From positions 1 through 64,000 of the forward strand of contig JAEUME010000009.1 in assembly GCA_016793445.1 (NCBI GenBank): 64,000 nt of DNA, in the 5' to 3' direction. Numbering within the stretch: position 1 is the stretch's first letter; the number at the start of each line of letters is the position of its first letter. A model generated the notes under the pieces. It saw nothing but the letters and a program-made list of their open reading frames with translations, was not told the DNA's origin and ran no database searches. The translations under genes and the position numbers were made by a program. This DNA comes from Hyphomicrobium sp. GTDB taxonomy: Bacteria > Pseudomonadota > Alphaproteobacteria > Rhizobiales > Hyphomicrobiaceae. Shown here one piece after another: positions 44,560-53,915 of this stretch.

Positions 44560-46518
44560 GTGTACGCAACATGCCGGCCGCGCTGCGCGAGCCACGCTTT
44601 TGCTTTTGCGCTAACCGCCATGGCAGGGCTGGCACTCGCTCAGGATGCCCGCGCCGAACCATCCGCTGCATCCTGTCCGCAAGCGTCCGATATTTCTGTT
44701 TTGGCGTCGCCGCTCGCCCCTTGGAAGGGCGCGCCGCTTCGTGTCGTGTTCGCCGCCGACCAGCCGGTCGATGGCGAACTATCCTTGGTTGCGCCCGATG
44801 GCAGCGTCGTGTCCGCCTCCCGCGAGCGGCGCGGGGGACCGCCGTACTTCTGGCTGGCGGAGACCCCATCTCCCGTCGTGGGTACTTGGCATGCGAAGCT
44901 CGCCCTTAAAAGTGCAACGGCCGATTGCGCGCCCTTGACGCGCGAGATCAAGGTGCGCGGCGCGCACTCTGGCGGTCCAGGTAACGTTGCAGGCAGCATC
45001 TGGCCCGTGCGCGACAGCTGGAACCGCGCGAACGAGAACCTCTATTCGGCATGGATCGAAAAACTGTTCGATGCGCCGCTCGACACCGCGCCATCCTGGC
45101 CAGCTCTGCATGAGGTGCTGCGCGATCCCGCCCGCAACGTGCTGTTCAATCACTTAGGCTTGCGCGAAGACGAAAAGGGCATGGTCATCCGGCCCGATTG
45201 CGCCGACCTTCCCTATTTCCTGCGCGCCTACTTCGCCTTCAAGATGGGCTTGCCCTACGGCTATTCGAAGTGCTCGCGCGGAGGCGGCGGCAAGCCGCCG
45301 CGCTGCAGTTCATGGTGGAACATCCAGAAGGAAGAGCCCACCGCTTCGCCGGAGGAGGAACCGGAAGCCTCCGGCGGCCTGATGGCCATATTCGACGGCA
45401 GCTTATCGAAATCCAAAAAGCAGTCCAAGCCTCCGGCGGGGACGCAAGGATTGGCGGCTGGGTTCGGAACCTATTTGCGCTCGACGGTTGCCAATTCGGT
45501 GCATTCCGGCTCCGGACGCACGCGTGCTGACGATGAAAATACCGACTACTACCCCGTTCCGCTGAACCAGGACACGTTGCGGCCGGGTACGGTGTACGCG
45601 GATCCCTACGGGCATGTGCTGGTTATCGCCAAGCGCGTGCCTCAGACATCCAGCGGCGCGGGCGTCATTCTGGCGGTGGACGGCCAGCCCGATGGCACGG
45701 TGGCGCGCAAGCGCTTCTGGCGCGGAAACTTCCTTTTTGCACAAGATCCGGCCATGGGAAGTGCAGGCTTTAAGAACTTCCGTCCCGTGGTGCGTGGCAA
45801 GGGCGGCGCGCTGCGCCGGCTCTCCAATGCCGAGATCGCAAAGAGCGCCGATTACGGAAACTTCTCTCTCGATCAGGCAAAGCTCGATGTCGAAAGTTTC
45901 TACGACAGGATGGACGACGTGATGTCGCCCGAGCCGCTCGATCCGGTCCGCGCTTTAAATGAAGCCATCGCCTCGCTCGAAGAGCAGGTCAAGGCGCGCG
46001 TCACATCGGTTGAGAACGGACGCAAGTATCATGCGGGCGGCGGCAAGGATGTCGGAATGCCCGATGGCGCCTCGATCTTCGAGACGACCGGAGCGTGGGA
46101 GGATTTCGCGACGCCCTCGCGCGATCTGCGCCTCCTTATCGCCATCGATGTCGTGCGCGGCTTTCCCGAGCGCGTTGCGCGCCGGCCGGAACGCTATGCC
46201 ATGCCGAAGGATAAGAGCCCTGCTGATGTCAAAGCTCAGCTCGAAGGCGTGCTCGCCTCCGAGCTTGCCGCCCGCAAGTTCACGTACACGCGCACCGATG
46301 GTTCGGAATGGACTTTAGCGCTCAAGGATATCGTAGACCGCATGGGCGATCTGGAGATGGCCTACAACATCAACGATTGCGTCGAGCGGCGTTGGGGGGC
46401 AGGCGAGACCAGCGATGAAGCGTCCACCTGCAAGCGGCGCGCACCCGATGGTCAACGCAAGAGGATGACGGAGTATCGTGCCTGGTTCCACGAGCGCCGC
46501 CGCCCGCCTCGCGGCTAG
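44560..46518 (+). CDS. Large exported protein with NlpC-like Cys/His pattern, unknown
   Basis: About 652 residues from the GTG at 44560; starts at 44488 (TTG), 44551 (TTG) and 44620 (ATG) are also possible. An N-terminal hydrophobic segment (FAFALTAMAGLALAQDARA) looks like a signal peptide. An immunoglobulin-like region follows (about 40-140). A Cys (codon at 45199) sits in IRPDCADLPYFLRAYFAFK and a His (codon at 45613) in VYADPYGHVLVIAKRV. This order resembles NlpC/P60-like or transglutaminase-like peptidases. A low-complexity Glu/Lys/Ser insert lies between them. A helical C-terminal region follows. I know no family name. Confidence 0.78.
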   Translation: MYATCRPRCASHAFAFALTAMAGLALAQDARAEPSAASCPQASDISVLASPLAPWKGAPLRVVFAADQPVDGELSLVAPDGSVVSASRERRGGPPYFWLAETPSPVVGTWHAKLALKSATADCAPLTREIKVRGAHSGGPGNVAGSIWPVRDSWNRANENLYSAWIEKLFDAPLDTAPSWPALHEVLRDPARNVLFNHLGLREDEKGMVIRPDCADLPYFLRAYFAFKMGLPYGYSKCSRGGGGKPPRCSSWWNIQKEEPTASPEEEPEASGGLMAIFDGSLSKSKKQSKPPAGTQGLAAGFGTYLRSTVANSVHSGSGRTRADDENTDYYPVPLNQDTLRPGTVYADPYGHVLVIAKRVPQTSSGAGVILAVDGQPDGTVARKRFWRGNFLFAQDPAMGSAGFKNFRPVVRGKGGALRRLSNAEIAKSADYGNFSLDQAKLDVESFYDRMDDVMSPEPLDPVRALNEAIASLEEQVKARVTSVENGRKYHAGGGKDVGMPDGASIFETTGAWEDFATPSRDLRLLIAIDVVRGFPERVARRPERYAMPKDKSPADVKAQLEGVLASELAARKFTYTRTDGSEWTLALKDIVDRMGDLEMAYNINDCVERRWGAGETSDEASTCKRRAPDGQRKRMTEYRAWFHERRRPPRG

Positions 46519-46860
46519 AGTGCTTTGCGATCCAACAGGGCCACACTGTTCCTCTCCCGGGACGGGAGAGGATGTCGCGAAGCGACAGGTGAGGGACTTC
46601 AGCACGCTCCGCTGATTGTGGTAGCCCCCTCATCCGCCCCTTCGGGGCACCTTCTCCCCACGGGAGAAGGAAGTGAGACGGTCGCATCCGGCGCTCGTTC
46701 CGCTCCCCTGACGGTTTCCTGCGCGCGTCTTCCCATGGCCACTTGATCAGGTGCCTCTTGACCCCTACATATGTGAATGTTAAATACATTTACATTGAAC
46801 AAGTTCGGTTCTTTCGGCCTTGTTCAAGGAGTTGAAGCTGCAAGAAAGCGGAGGGTCGCG
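46519..46860. other. Intergenic region holding a hairpin-rich repeat
   Basis: The 342 bases before the DUF2852 gene contain the repeat at 46548-46670 and then an AT-rich patch (46765-46800, ATATGTGAATGTTAAATACATTTACATT in part) that probably holds the DUF2852 promoter. No gene is supported. Confidence 0.5.
46548..46670. repeat. Hairpin-rich intergenic repeat
   Basis: Four small hairpins occur in a row: CCTCTCCCG/CGGGAGAGG (46551-46571), TGTCGC/GCGACA (46573-46587), GCCCC/GGGGC (46636-46648) and CTTCTCCC/GGGAGAAG (46651-46669). The right half (CCCCTCATCCG to GGAGAAGG) resembles an intergenic repeat common in alphaproteobacterial genomes. Confidence 0.75.
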
Positions 46861-47304
46861 ATGGCGGAAATGGTTCAGAGGCTCGACGACTATGGCAAGG
46901 GCGCCTGGATCGCTGTGATGGTGCTTGGCTTCGTGCTGTTCTGGCCCGTGGGCCTCGCAATTCTTGCCTATCTTATATGGAGTGGTCGCATGAGCTGCGG
47001 ATGGCATGGTGGAGGCGCATATGGACGTGGCGATTGGCGCCGCCGTTTCAAGGGTGATTTCGACAAAGCACGTTCGCGGGTGGAAGACGAGTTCCGCGCC
47101 TTCACGCAGAGCTATTCGAGCGGCAACGCGGCCTTCGATGAGTACCGCGCCGAAACCTTGAAGCGGCTGGAAGAGGAGGAGCGCGAGTTCCGCGCGTTTC
47201 TGGACAAGCTGCGTGCCGCCAAGGACAAGTCCGAGTTCGAGCAGTTCATGTCGGACCGGCGCAACCGCGGCTCCGGTCCTGCGCCGGAAGGGCCCGCCAA
47301 CTGA
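46861..47304 (+). CDS. DUF2852 membrane protein
   Basis: A 147-residue protein. A membrane helix spans about 15-38 (AWIAVMVLGFVLFWPVGLAILAYLIW, read in parts), then a Gly/Arg-rich stretch (MSCGWHGGGAYGRGDW), then a charged C-terminal helix hairpin. The last 45 residues (AFDEYRAETLKRLEEEEREF, then FLDKLRAAKDKSEFEQFMSDR) match DUF2852. The ATG at 46861 begins MAEMVQRLDDYGKGA; upstream codons to 46777 are AT-rich and unlike coding sequence. The function of the family is unknown. The next gene carries the same C-terminal module. Confidence 0.9.
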   Translation: MAEMVQRLDDYGKGAWIAVMVLGFVLFWPVGLAILAYLIWSGRMSCGWHGGGAYGRGDWRRRFKGDFDKARSRVEDEFRAFTQSYSSGNAAFDEYRAETLKRLEEEEREFRAFLDKLRAAKDKSEFEQFMSDRRNRGSGPAPEGPAN

Positions 47305-47329
47305 CGTTGAGTGAACTGACATCGAAGTC

Positions 47330-47357
47330 CTGCGGCGCGGTTTTACAGGCGCCGCAG
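47330..47357 (+). terminator. Intercistronic hairpin between DUF2852-type genes
   Basis: CTGCGGCGC at 47330-47338 pairs with GCGCCGCAG at 47349-47357. There is a T-run only in the loop, so it probably modulates read-through rather than ends all transcripts. Confidence 0.45.
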
Positions 47358-47394
47358 CCTTCATCCTTCTCAACAACGCAACGGGGTTAGCCAC

Positions 47395-47811
47395 ATGCCC
47401 TTCTTTCATTTCGGCCCGCCGCACATGCACGGCTTTGCGATATTGGCAAGCGGGCTCCTCGCGGGAGCGGCGCTGACATTCGCTTATGCGCGCACCCGCC
47501 TTGCGCTTGCGCGCCAGAACCCGGCAGCTTTGGGTGATTCTGGTCCGGCTCGCGCTTTCTTCGCCGCCCCCTTTGGCTTGATGAGCCGGTTTGCGAGTCG
47601 GTCTGGAAAAGCCACGTCCGTGCCGGGCTCTCAGTCCAATGAGAGTACCGCGTTCCAGGACTACAAAGCCGAAACCATGCGGCGGCTGGAGGCGGAAAGC
47701 GCGGAGTTTTCCGCCTATCTTGCCCGTCTCAAGCATGCGGCCGACCGGGTGGAGTTCGAACAGTTCATGGCCGAGCGGCGTGCGCGCCGGGAAACTCCGC
47801 CGGCAAATTGA
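47395..47811 (+). CDS. DUF2852-like protein, partner of the upstream gene
   Basis: A 138-residue protein. A hydrophobic segment at about 11-30 (GFAILASGLLAGAALTFAYA) is a signal or anchor. A variable Ala/Ser-rich middle follows. The C-terminal 45 residues (AFQDYKAETMRRLEAESAEF, YLARLKHAADRVEFEQFMAER) align closely with the end of the upstream DUF2852 protein, while the N-terminal parts differ. This points to a shared helical module in two membrane proteins of one operon. A strong terminator ends the unit. Confidence 0.8.
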   Translation: MPFFHFGPPHMHGFAILASGLLAGAALTFAYARTRLALARQNPAALGDSGPARAFFAAPFGLMSRFASRSGKATSVPGSQSNESTAFQDYKAETMRRLEAESAEFSAYLARLKHAADRVEFEQFMAERRARRETPPAN

Positions 47812-47821
47812 GCTCTGCCGA

Positions 47822-47850
47822 AAGCCCCTCCATTGCGGAGGGGCTTTTTT
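47822..47850 (+). terminator. Rho-independent terminator
   Basis: GCCCCTCC (47824-47831), a 5-base loop, GGAGGGGC (47837-47844) and six T end the DUF2852 operon. The adjacent AA/TT bases extend the stem. It lies only 10 bases after the stop, next to the end of the convergent haem-protein gene. Confidence 0.92.
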
Positions 47851-47858
47851 CTTATGGG

Positions 47859-48449
47859 TCATTTATCCATCGTGACGGAGAAGGCCCCGCGCAAGTCGCC
47901 CTCTTTGAACCCGGTCGCCTGATCGCTGGGATAGAGCTTATCGATCGTCTCCTTCAACTCACCCGAGACGGCGCTGCCATGGCACACAAGGCATGGTGCG
48001 GCGGCGGTGGGGATCGCCTTGAAATAGCGAACGATCGTCTTGCCATCCCCGGTGACTTCCTCGACATGCTCGAGCGTATTGGCGTCTGCGCCCGCGGCAA
48101 GGCGTGCGGCGAAGTCCTCGAGCACCTTGCGCTCCAGGCCATCGGGCGCGTTGTCTGGATTACGGACTTTCAAAGCCGTGCGCCGGATCGTCATGCCGGC
48201 GGCTTTGGATTGCTCTTTGGCAATTTCCGGCGCGACCGTCTTGCACACCTGAACGGCAGCGATGGGTCCATCAGCCGCCAGCGCCTCCTTGAGCTTGGTC
48301 TGCAACGCGCCGCCCATGGTCTTGACGGCAGCGCGCGCCTTTGCGGCATAAGGCTCAAGATCGGCTGCGGAGTCCGATCGTGCCATATCAGCGCTGAACA
48401 TGAGGACGGCGGCGAGGGGAGCAACCAATGTTGTGAAGCGTTTATTCAT
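47859..48449 (-). CDS. Tll0287-like (DUF3365) haem protein
   Basis: A 196-residue exported protein. Signal peptide 1-25 (core LVAPLAAVLMFSADMARS). The rest is a DUF3365/Tll0287-like PAS-type domain, and CLVCH near residue 153 is the c-type haem motif. VRNPDNAPDGLER and the ending DLRGAFSVTMDK are typical of the family. Such domains occur alone or as sensors in histidine kinases; a stand-alone periplasmic form may carry electrons or bind small molecules. It is convergent with the DUF2852 operon. No partner is adjacent. Confidence 0.9.
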   Translation of the reverse strand: MNKRFTTLVAPLAAVLMFSADMARSDSAADLEPYAAKARAAVKTMGGALQTKLKEALAADGPIAAVQVCKTVAPEIAKEQSKAAGMTIRRTALKVRNPDNAPDGLERKVLEDFAARLAAGADANTLEHVEEVTGDGKTIVRYFKAIPTAAAPCLVCHGSAVSGELKETIDKLYPSDQATGFKEGDLRGAFSVTMDK

Positions 48450-48548
48450 GGTGGGCCTCCTGACGCGCAGCGGGGTTTGTACAATTCAACCTAGGGCGGA
48501 GCCGCGTCCGTGCAATGACGCAAGCCAACGCGCAATGCGAAAGCTCAT

Positions 48549-51500
48549 TCAGTCAGGCGCACCGAAACCGCCGCCGGTCGGTGTCTCGATGATGATCGCT
48601 TCGCCGGGTGAGAGCTTCGTCTGCGCGCAACCGCCGATGTCTTCCAGATGGCCATCGCCCCGGCGCACGAGGTTACGGCCTCTGTGGCCCGGCTCACCGC
48701 CTGCAAGGCCGAATGGGCGCACGTTGCGAAAACCCGACAGGATGGCGAGATCCATGGCTTCAAGAAAGCGGATGATGCGGCGGATGCCGTCGCCCGCGCG
48801 CCAGCGCCCCGTTCCGCCCGAACCCCGCCTTATGGAGAACTCCTCCACCAGAACGGGATAGCGCAGCTCCAGGATCTCAGGGTCGGTCAGCCGCGTATTG
48901 GTCATATGAACGTGCACCGCCGCCGCGCCGTCGAAGCCGTTTGCGTCTTTGTCGAGACCAGCTGGCGCGCCCGAGCAGATCGTCTCGTAATACTGCACGC
49001 GCGCGTTGCCGAAGGTCAGATTGTTCATGGTGCCTTGTGCCGAGCCCAGCACGCCGAGCGCACCAAACAGCGCATTGGTCACGATCTGGCTCGTCTCCGT
49101 ATTGCCTGCGACGACGGCCGCGGGGTAACGCGGTGACAGCATCGATCCCTCAGGGATGACGATGTTGAGAGGTCGCAGGCAACCTGCGTTGATCGGAATG
49201 GGCGCGTCCACCATGACCCGGAAAACATAGAGCACGGCGGCACGCGTCACGGGCTCGGGCGCGTTGAAGTTGTTGGGCTGCTGCGGGCTGGTGCCGGTGA
49301 AATCGATGCGTGCCGAGCGCTTCTCCCGGTTCACGGTAATCGTGACCTCGACGGCGGTGCCTTGATCGGTTTCGACGCGGAAACGTCCATCGCTCAAATT
49401 CGAGATCAGGTGGCGCACGCTCTCTTCCGCGTTATCCTGCACGTGCGCCATGTAGGCTTGCACGACGTCAAGGCCATACTGGGCGATCATGCGTTCGATC
49501 TCGTGGGCGCCGCGCGCGTTGGCGGCAACTTGCGCCTTGAGATCGGCGATGTTCTTATCCGGCTGGCGCGCGGGATAAGGCCCGCCGGACAGAACGGCAC
49601 GCACGTCGCTTTCCAGAAAGCGCCCCTGATCCACCAGTTTCACATTGTCGATCAGAACGCCCTCTTCCTCGATGCGGGTCGCGCGCGGCGTCATGGACCC
49701 AGGCGTGAGGCCGCCGACATCCTCGTGATGTCCACGGCTTGCCACGAAGAAGAGAATGGTTTTTCCGCCCGCGTCAAACACCGGCGTGACGACGGTGATG
49801 TCAGGCAGATGCGTGCCGCCGTTGTAGGGCGCGTTGAGCATGTAGACGTCGCCCGGTTTGAGATCGCCGCCGCGGGCGCGGATCACGCTTTCCACCGAGC
49901 GGTCCATGGATCCCAGATGCACCGGCAGGTGCGGCGCATTGGAGACGAGACCTCCGGAGGCGTCGAACACGGCGCAGGAGAAGTCCAGCCGTTCCTTGAT
50001 GTTGACGCTCTGCGCCGTTGCGCGCAGCGCTTCGCCCATCTGCTCGGCGATGCCCATGAACAGATTGTTGAAGATCTCAAGCAGGCCAGGGTCGGGCTTG
50101 GTCGAAAGCGTCTCGCGCTGGCGTGGCGCAATGCGTGTCATGACCAGATCATCAAGAGGCGTGACTTCGAGCCGCCAGCCCTCGTCGACGACGACCGTCT
50201 GATGCGGTTCGATCACAAGAGCTGGGCCGGTGATGCGGTGGCCGGCGCAAAGATGATCGCGCATATAGATGCCGGCGTCGTGCCACGCGCCGCGGGCAAA
50301 AAAGCGCGTTCTCCCTGCGCCGCGCGGCGGGCCTGTGGTCCCGTGCCAGGGAATGCTGTTGCCGCCGTCGCTGTCCCTGGCGGGTTCCGCCACCGCTTCC
50401 ACATCAACCGCTGCGATGATGAGGGGTTTTCGGGGAGCCAGAAACCCAAACCGGGAGCGGTGCGCCTCTTCGAACTCCGTGCGCATATCTTCAAGACTGC
50501 CCAGGCCAACCGGCAGCATCGTGTCGCTGCCCGCGTAGCGCAGATGCAGGCGCGCCGTTGTGACCATGCCATCTACGGGAATGTCCTGCGCGGCAAGTTC
50601 ATCGTTGACTTCAGCCGTCATGGCCGCCGCGATCGCCTCAGCCTCGCCAAGTCCTGCCGCGTCGAGTGTGGTTTCCAGGCTGCGCTCGCGCGAGGCGCGT
50701 GTGGCGGCGAGCCCCATGCCGTAGGCGGAGAGCACGCCCGAGCAGGGATGAATGAGGATGGCGTGCATATCCAGAATGTCGGCGATCAGGCAGGCATGTT
50801 GGCCGCCCGCCGAGCCGAAGCAGTTCAGCACGTAGGTGCTGACGTCGTAGCCGCGCTCCACCGAGATCTTCTTGATGGCGCCTGCCATCGTCTCGCAGGC
50901 GATGCGGATGAAACTGTCGGCAAGTTCTTCCGGGCCGTGCCCGCCGACTTCTCGCGCGAGATCCTCGAATGCCGCCCGCACCGCTCCCACGTCGATCGTC
51001 TCCGTCCCGCTGGCACCGAAGACCTTGGGGAAATGCTGGGGCAGGATCTTTCCGGTGAGCACGTTGGCGTCGGTCACGGTCAGCGGTCCGCCGCGCCGGT
51101 AGCACTTCGGCCCAGGATTGGAGCCGGCGCTTTCGGGGCCCGCCCGAAGGCGCGTGCCATCGAACGTCAGGATCGAGCCGCCGCCCGCTGCAACCGTATG
51201 GATATTCAGCATCGGTGTGGCCAGACGCACCCCCGCGATGTGCGTTTCGAGCGTGCGTTCATAAGTCCCGGCAAAGTGCGCAACGTCCGTCGAAGTGCCG
51301 CCCATATCGAAGCCGATGACGCGATCGAAGCCTGCGCGGCGCGCCGTCTGCGCCATCGCGACGACGCCTCCCGCCGGCCCCGACAGGATGGCATCACGGC
51401 CGCGGAAGGTCTCGGCGGACGTCAAGCCACCGGACGATGTCATGAAGGAGAGCTTGGGTGCATCCAGCATTCGCCCGACATCGAGCTTGGCTGCAACGCG

Positions 51501-52163
51501 GTCGATATAGCGGCGCAGCCCCGGGGTCAGATAGGCGTCGGCGACGGTCGTGTCGGCACGCGGAAGAATACGGATAAGCGGCGAGATCTCATGACTGATG
51601 GAGATCTGAGCAAAGCCGATCCGGCGCGCCACTTGCGCCGCAATGCGCTCGTGCTCGGGAAAGGCGTAGGCGTGCAGGAACGCGATGGCGACGCTATCGA
51701 TGCCCGCAGCCCGCACGAGGCGCAGTTCGGATTCGAGATGTGCCACATCGAAGGGAATCTCGATTGTGCCATCTGCCCGCACGCGCTCACGCGCGCCAAT
51801 GACGCGCGCATACAACACCTGCGGTTTGACGATACGGCGCGCAAAGATGTCGGGACGCGCCTGCGTGCCGATCTCAAGCTGATCTTCAAAGCCTGCCGTG
51901 ATGATAAGTGCCGTTGCATCGCCCTTGCGCTCCAGAAGAGCATTGGTGGCGACGGTCGTTCCCATCTTGACGCTCGAAATTGGGCCGTTGGCACCGGAAC
52001 CGCACATCAGCCTCTCTATGCCCGCGAGCGCGGCATCGGCGTAGGCGTTCGGGTTTTCCGACAGCAGCTTGAGGATGTGCCGCCGCCCGGCCGGATCCAA
52101 CCCCACGATGTCGGTGAACGTGCCGCCGCGGTCGATCCAAAATTGCCACGAGGCCTCGGCCAT
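48549..52163 (-). CDS. 5-oxoprolinase / hydantoinase, fused A and B domains
   Basis: A 1204-residue cytosolic enzyme with HyuA (about 1-680) and HyuB (about 690-1200) regions in one chain, as in the eukaryotic ATP-dependent 5-oxoprolinase. The HyuA part opens with [17 protein letters not shown] (phosphate loop), and [19 protein letters not shown] is a second ATP-fold signature. The HyuB part has [20 protein letters not shown] and [19 protein letters not shown]. It probably hydrolyses 5-oxo-L-proline to glutamate with ATP, but hydantoin or other cyclic amide substrates are possible. It stands alone. The long reverse-strand open frame is antisense and not a gene. Confidence 0.95.
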   Translation of the reverse strand: MAEASWQFWIDRGGTFTDIVGLDPAGRRHILKLLSENPNAYADAALAGIERLMCGSGANGPISSVKMGTTVATNALLERKGDATALIITAGFEDQLEIGTQARPDIFARRIVKPQVLYARVIGARERVRADGTIEIPFDVAHLESELRLVRAAGIDSVAIAFLHAYAFPEHERIAAQVARRIGFAQISISHEISPLIRILPRADTTVADAYLTPGLRRYIDRVAAKLDVGRMLDAPKLSFMTSSGGLTSAETFRGRDAILSGPAGGVVAMAQTARRAGFDRVIGFDMGGTSTDVAHFAGTYERTLETHIAGVRLATPMLNIHTVAAGGGSILTFDGTRLRAGPESAGSNPGPKCYRRGGPLTVTDANVLTGKILPQHFPKVFGASGTETIDVGAVRAAFEDLAREVGGHGPEELADSFIRIACETMAGAIKKISVERGYDVSTYVLNCFGSAGGQHACLIADILDMHAILIHPCSGVLSAYGMGLAATRASRERSLETTLDAAGLGEAEAIAAAMTAEVNDELAAQDIPVDGMVTTARLHLRYAGSDTMLPVGLGSLEDMRTEFEEAHRSRFGFLAPRKPLIIAAVDVEAVAEPARDSDGGNSIPWHGTTGPPRGAGRTRFFARGAWHDAGIYMRDHLCAGHRITGPALVIEPHQTVVVDEGWRLEVTPLDDLVMTRIAPRQRETLSTKPDPGLLEIFNNLFMGIAEQMGEALRATAQSVNIKERLDFSCAVFDASGGLVSNAPHLPVHLGSMDRSVESVIRARGGDLKPGDVYMLNAPYNGGTHLPDITVVTPVFDAGGKTILFFVASRGHHEDVGGLTPGSMTPRATRIEEEGVLIDNVKLVDQGRFLESDVRAVLSGGPYPARQPDKNIADLKAQVAANARGAHEIERMIAQYGLDVVQAYMAHVQDNAEESVRHLISNLSDGRFRVETDQGTAVEVTITVNREKRSARIDFTGTSPQQPNNFNAPEPVTRAAVLYVFRVMVDAPIPINAGCLRPLNIVIPEGSMLSPRYPAAVVAGNTETSQIVTNALFGALGVLGSAQGTMNNLTFGNARVQYYETICSGAPAGLDKDANGFDGAAAVHVHMTNTRLTDPEILELRYPVLVEEFSIRRGSGGTGRWRAGDGIRRIIRFLEAMDLAILSGFRNVRPFGLAGGEPGHRGRNLVRRGDGHLEDIGGCAQTKLSPGEAIIIETPTGGGFGAPD

Positions 52164-52278
52164 TGGCGGAATTCTCCGTTTCTTTCCGTAAATTTAGGGG
52201 TGTTGGTGGGCGCCCTCCGCTATGATGACCCATACGTCAGGACTTTGCGAACTTAAACCCCTGGCGAGAGCCTATCTC

Positions 52279-53016
52279 ATGCCTTGGAAAATATTGGGCA
52301 AGATGCTCGGACTGGACGAAGGCGGCGCGGTGCGCAACGCCTTCGAGCAGATATTGGCCGCGTTCGGATTCGACCGCACGGCATCGGGAACGCCTGCCCA
52401 AAACCGCGTCGCCTTCACCATCTCCGTCGTCACCCTGGCGGCCAAGATGAGCAAGGCGGACGGAATTTCCTCAGAAGTAGAGGTGGCCGCCTTTGAACGA
52501 TTATTCGATGTGCCGGAGGGTGAGCGCAACAATCTGCGGCGCGTTTTCGATCTGGCGCGCCAAGACGTTGCTGGATACGAGACCTATGCGCGGCGTATCG
52601 GGGACATGCTCGATGCCGAGCCGGACCTGAAAATATTCGTGCTCGAGTCTCTTTTGCATATGGCAACCGCCGATGGCATCCACCACCCGGCTGAGGAGGT
52701 GTTTCTTTCGACCGTTGCGGAGCTGATGGGCGTGCCGAGGGCAGCTTATCTGGCGGTTCGCCGTGCGTTCGTGCAGGATCCCGATTGCGCCTACGAAATT
52801 CTGGGGGTTGCCCCTAATGCGAGCGATGCCGAGATCAAGACGCGTTACCGCGAGCTCGCCCGCGAGCATCATCCCGACTTGCTCTTAGCGAAAGGCGTGC
52901 CTGAGGAGTTCCTGGCCGCATCGGGTCGGCGGCTTGCTGCGATCAACGAGGCCTATGAAAAGATCATGGCGCAGCGCCACCACGCCGCTGCGCCGCGGCT
53001 GGAGCACTCGTCTTGA
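52279..53016 (+). CDS. DjlA-like protein (TerB plus J domain)
   Basis: A 245-residue protein. A TerB-like tellurite-resistance helical domain occupies about 35-155 (FTISVVTLAAKMSKADG, then LLHMATADGIHHPAEEVFL, both with the acidic D-G pattern). A C-terminal J domain (about 170-235) has YEILGVAPNASDAEIKTRYR and the HPD triad in EHHPDLL, so it can activate DnaK. It lacks the N-terminal membrane helix of E. coli DjlA. The ATG at 52279 begins MPWKILGKMLGL. Its stop overlaps the amidase start by TTGA, which implies translational coupling. Confidence 0.9.
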   Translation: MPWKILGKMLGLDEGGAVRNAFEQILAAFGFDRTASGTPAQNRVAFTISVVTLAAKMSKADGISSEVEVAAFERLFDVPEGERNNLRRVFDLARQDVAGYETYARRIGDMLDAEPDLKIFVLESLLHMATADGIHHPAEEVFLSTVAELMGVPRAAYLAVRRAFVQDPDCAYEILGVAPNASDAEIKTRYRELAREHHPDLLLAKGVPEEFLAASGRRLAAINEAYEKIMAQRHHAAAPRLEHSS

Positions 53017-53786
53017 ACGTCGCGCTTGCCCCCTTCAAGCCCGACAGTCCCTGTGTCGAGCATGTCCATCCGGCCGTGAACCGCGAGAAGCGCCGGGATG
53101 GTGTCCGGCCGCGTCTGGTGATCCTGCACTATACCGGCATGGCTACGGCGAAGAAGGCCATCGACTGGCTATCGCGTGAAGAGAGCAGGGTGTCGTGCCA
53201 CTACGTCATCGACGAGAAGGGCGCGGTGGTGCAACTGGTGCCGGAGTTGCTGCGCGCCTGGCATGCTGGCGTATCCTCCTGGCGGGGCGAAACCGACATC
53301 AACTCGCATTCCGTGGGTATCGAGATCCAAAATCCCGGGCACTCGGACGGATATCCGGCCTTTTCGCGGCATCAGATTGCGTCGGTCATCGCGTTGACGC
53401 GAGATGTTTGCGACCGCCACGCGATCGCGCCGCGAGACGTTCTGGGGCATTCGGACGTGGCGGTCGGGCGCAAGATCGATCCTGGTGAGAGGTTTCCATG
53501 GTCGGTGCTTGCGCGCCATGGTGTTGGACATTGGGTGCGCCCCGCTCCGCTGCGGGCAGATGATTTGGGCCTGGGGCTCGGCGCGGTGGGGCCGCAGGTG
53601 AAAGACGCGAGTTCCCTTCTAGCGGAATACGGCTACGATCTTAAACGTTGTGTTCGGATCGACGACAAGATGGTCAAAGTGCTGACCGCATTTCAGCGCC
53701 ATTTTCGCCCGCGCCGGATTGACGGGCGTCTCGACATTTCAACGTTGAAGACTTTGCGGCGTCTCGTCCAGTCTGCGGACACTTGA
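53013..53786 (+). CDS. N-acetylmuramoyl-L-alanine amidase (AmiD-like)
   Basis: A 257-residue amidase that cuts the lactyl-peptide bond of peptidoglycan. Amidase_2 domain at about 20-175: zinc ligands His in LVILHYTGM, His in VLGHSDVAVGRKIDPG and Asp in the same loop, with SCHYVIDEKG and HSVGIEIQNPGH in between. A C-terminal peptidoglycan-binding domain (about 195-250) contains FQRHFRPRRIDG. No signal peptide is visible, so it may act on cytosolic muropeptides like AmpD. It starts with TTG that overlaps the DjlA-like stop (TTGA). Confidence 0.92.
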   Translation: MNVALAPFKPDSPCVEHVHPAVNREKRRDGVRPRLVILHYTGMATAKKAIDWLSREESRVSCHYVIDEKGAVVQLVPELLRAWHAGVSSWRGETDINSHSVGIEIQNPGHSDGYPAFSRHQIASVIALTRDVCDRHAIAPRDVLGHSDVAVGRKIDPGERFPWSVLARHGVGHWVRPAPLRADDLGLGLGAVGPQVKDASSLLAEYGYDLKRCVRIDDKMVKVLTAFQRHFRPRRIDGRLDISTLKTLRRLVQSADT

Positions 53787-53915
53787 CCTTTGTCTATGGT
53801 ATCGACGGTAAGGACCTCCCGCGCACAGCAATGATGCTAATGGGATGTTGATGTTGAGGATCCGTGCGGGTTTTCGGGTACTCCATTCCACCATGCCGGA
53901 TAGATTGGAAGTCTG

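Noticed and set aside
49362..52256. A 964-codon open frame on the plus strand opposite the 5-oxoprolinase gene
   Set aside because: It is fully antisense to a conserved enzyme, has a His/Arg/Ala-rich composition typical of a high-GC shadow frame and shows no family motif.
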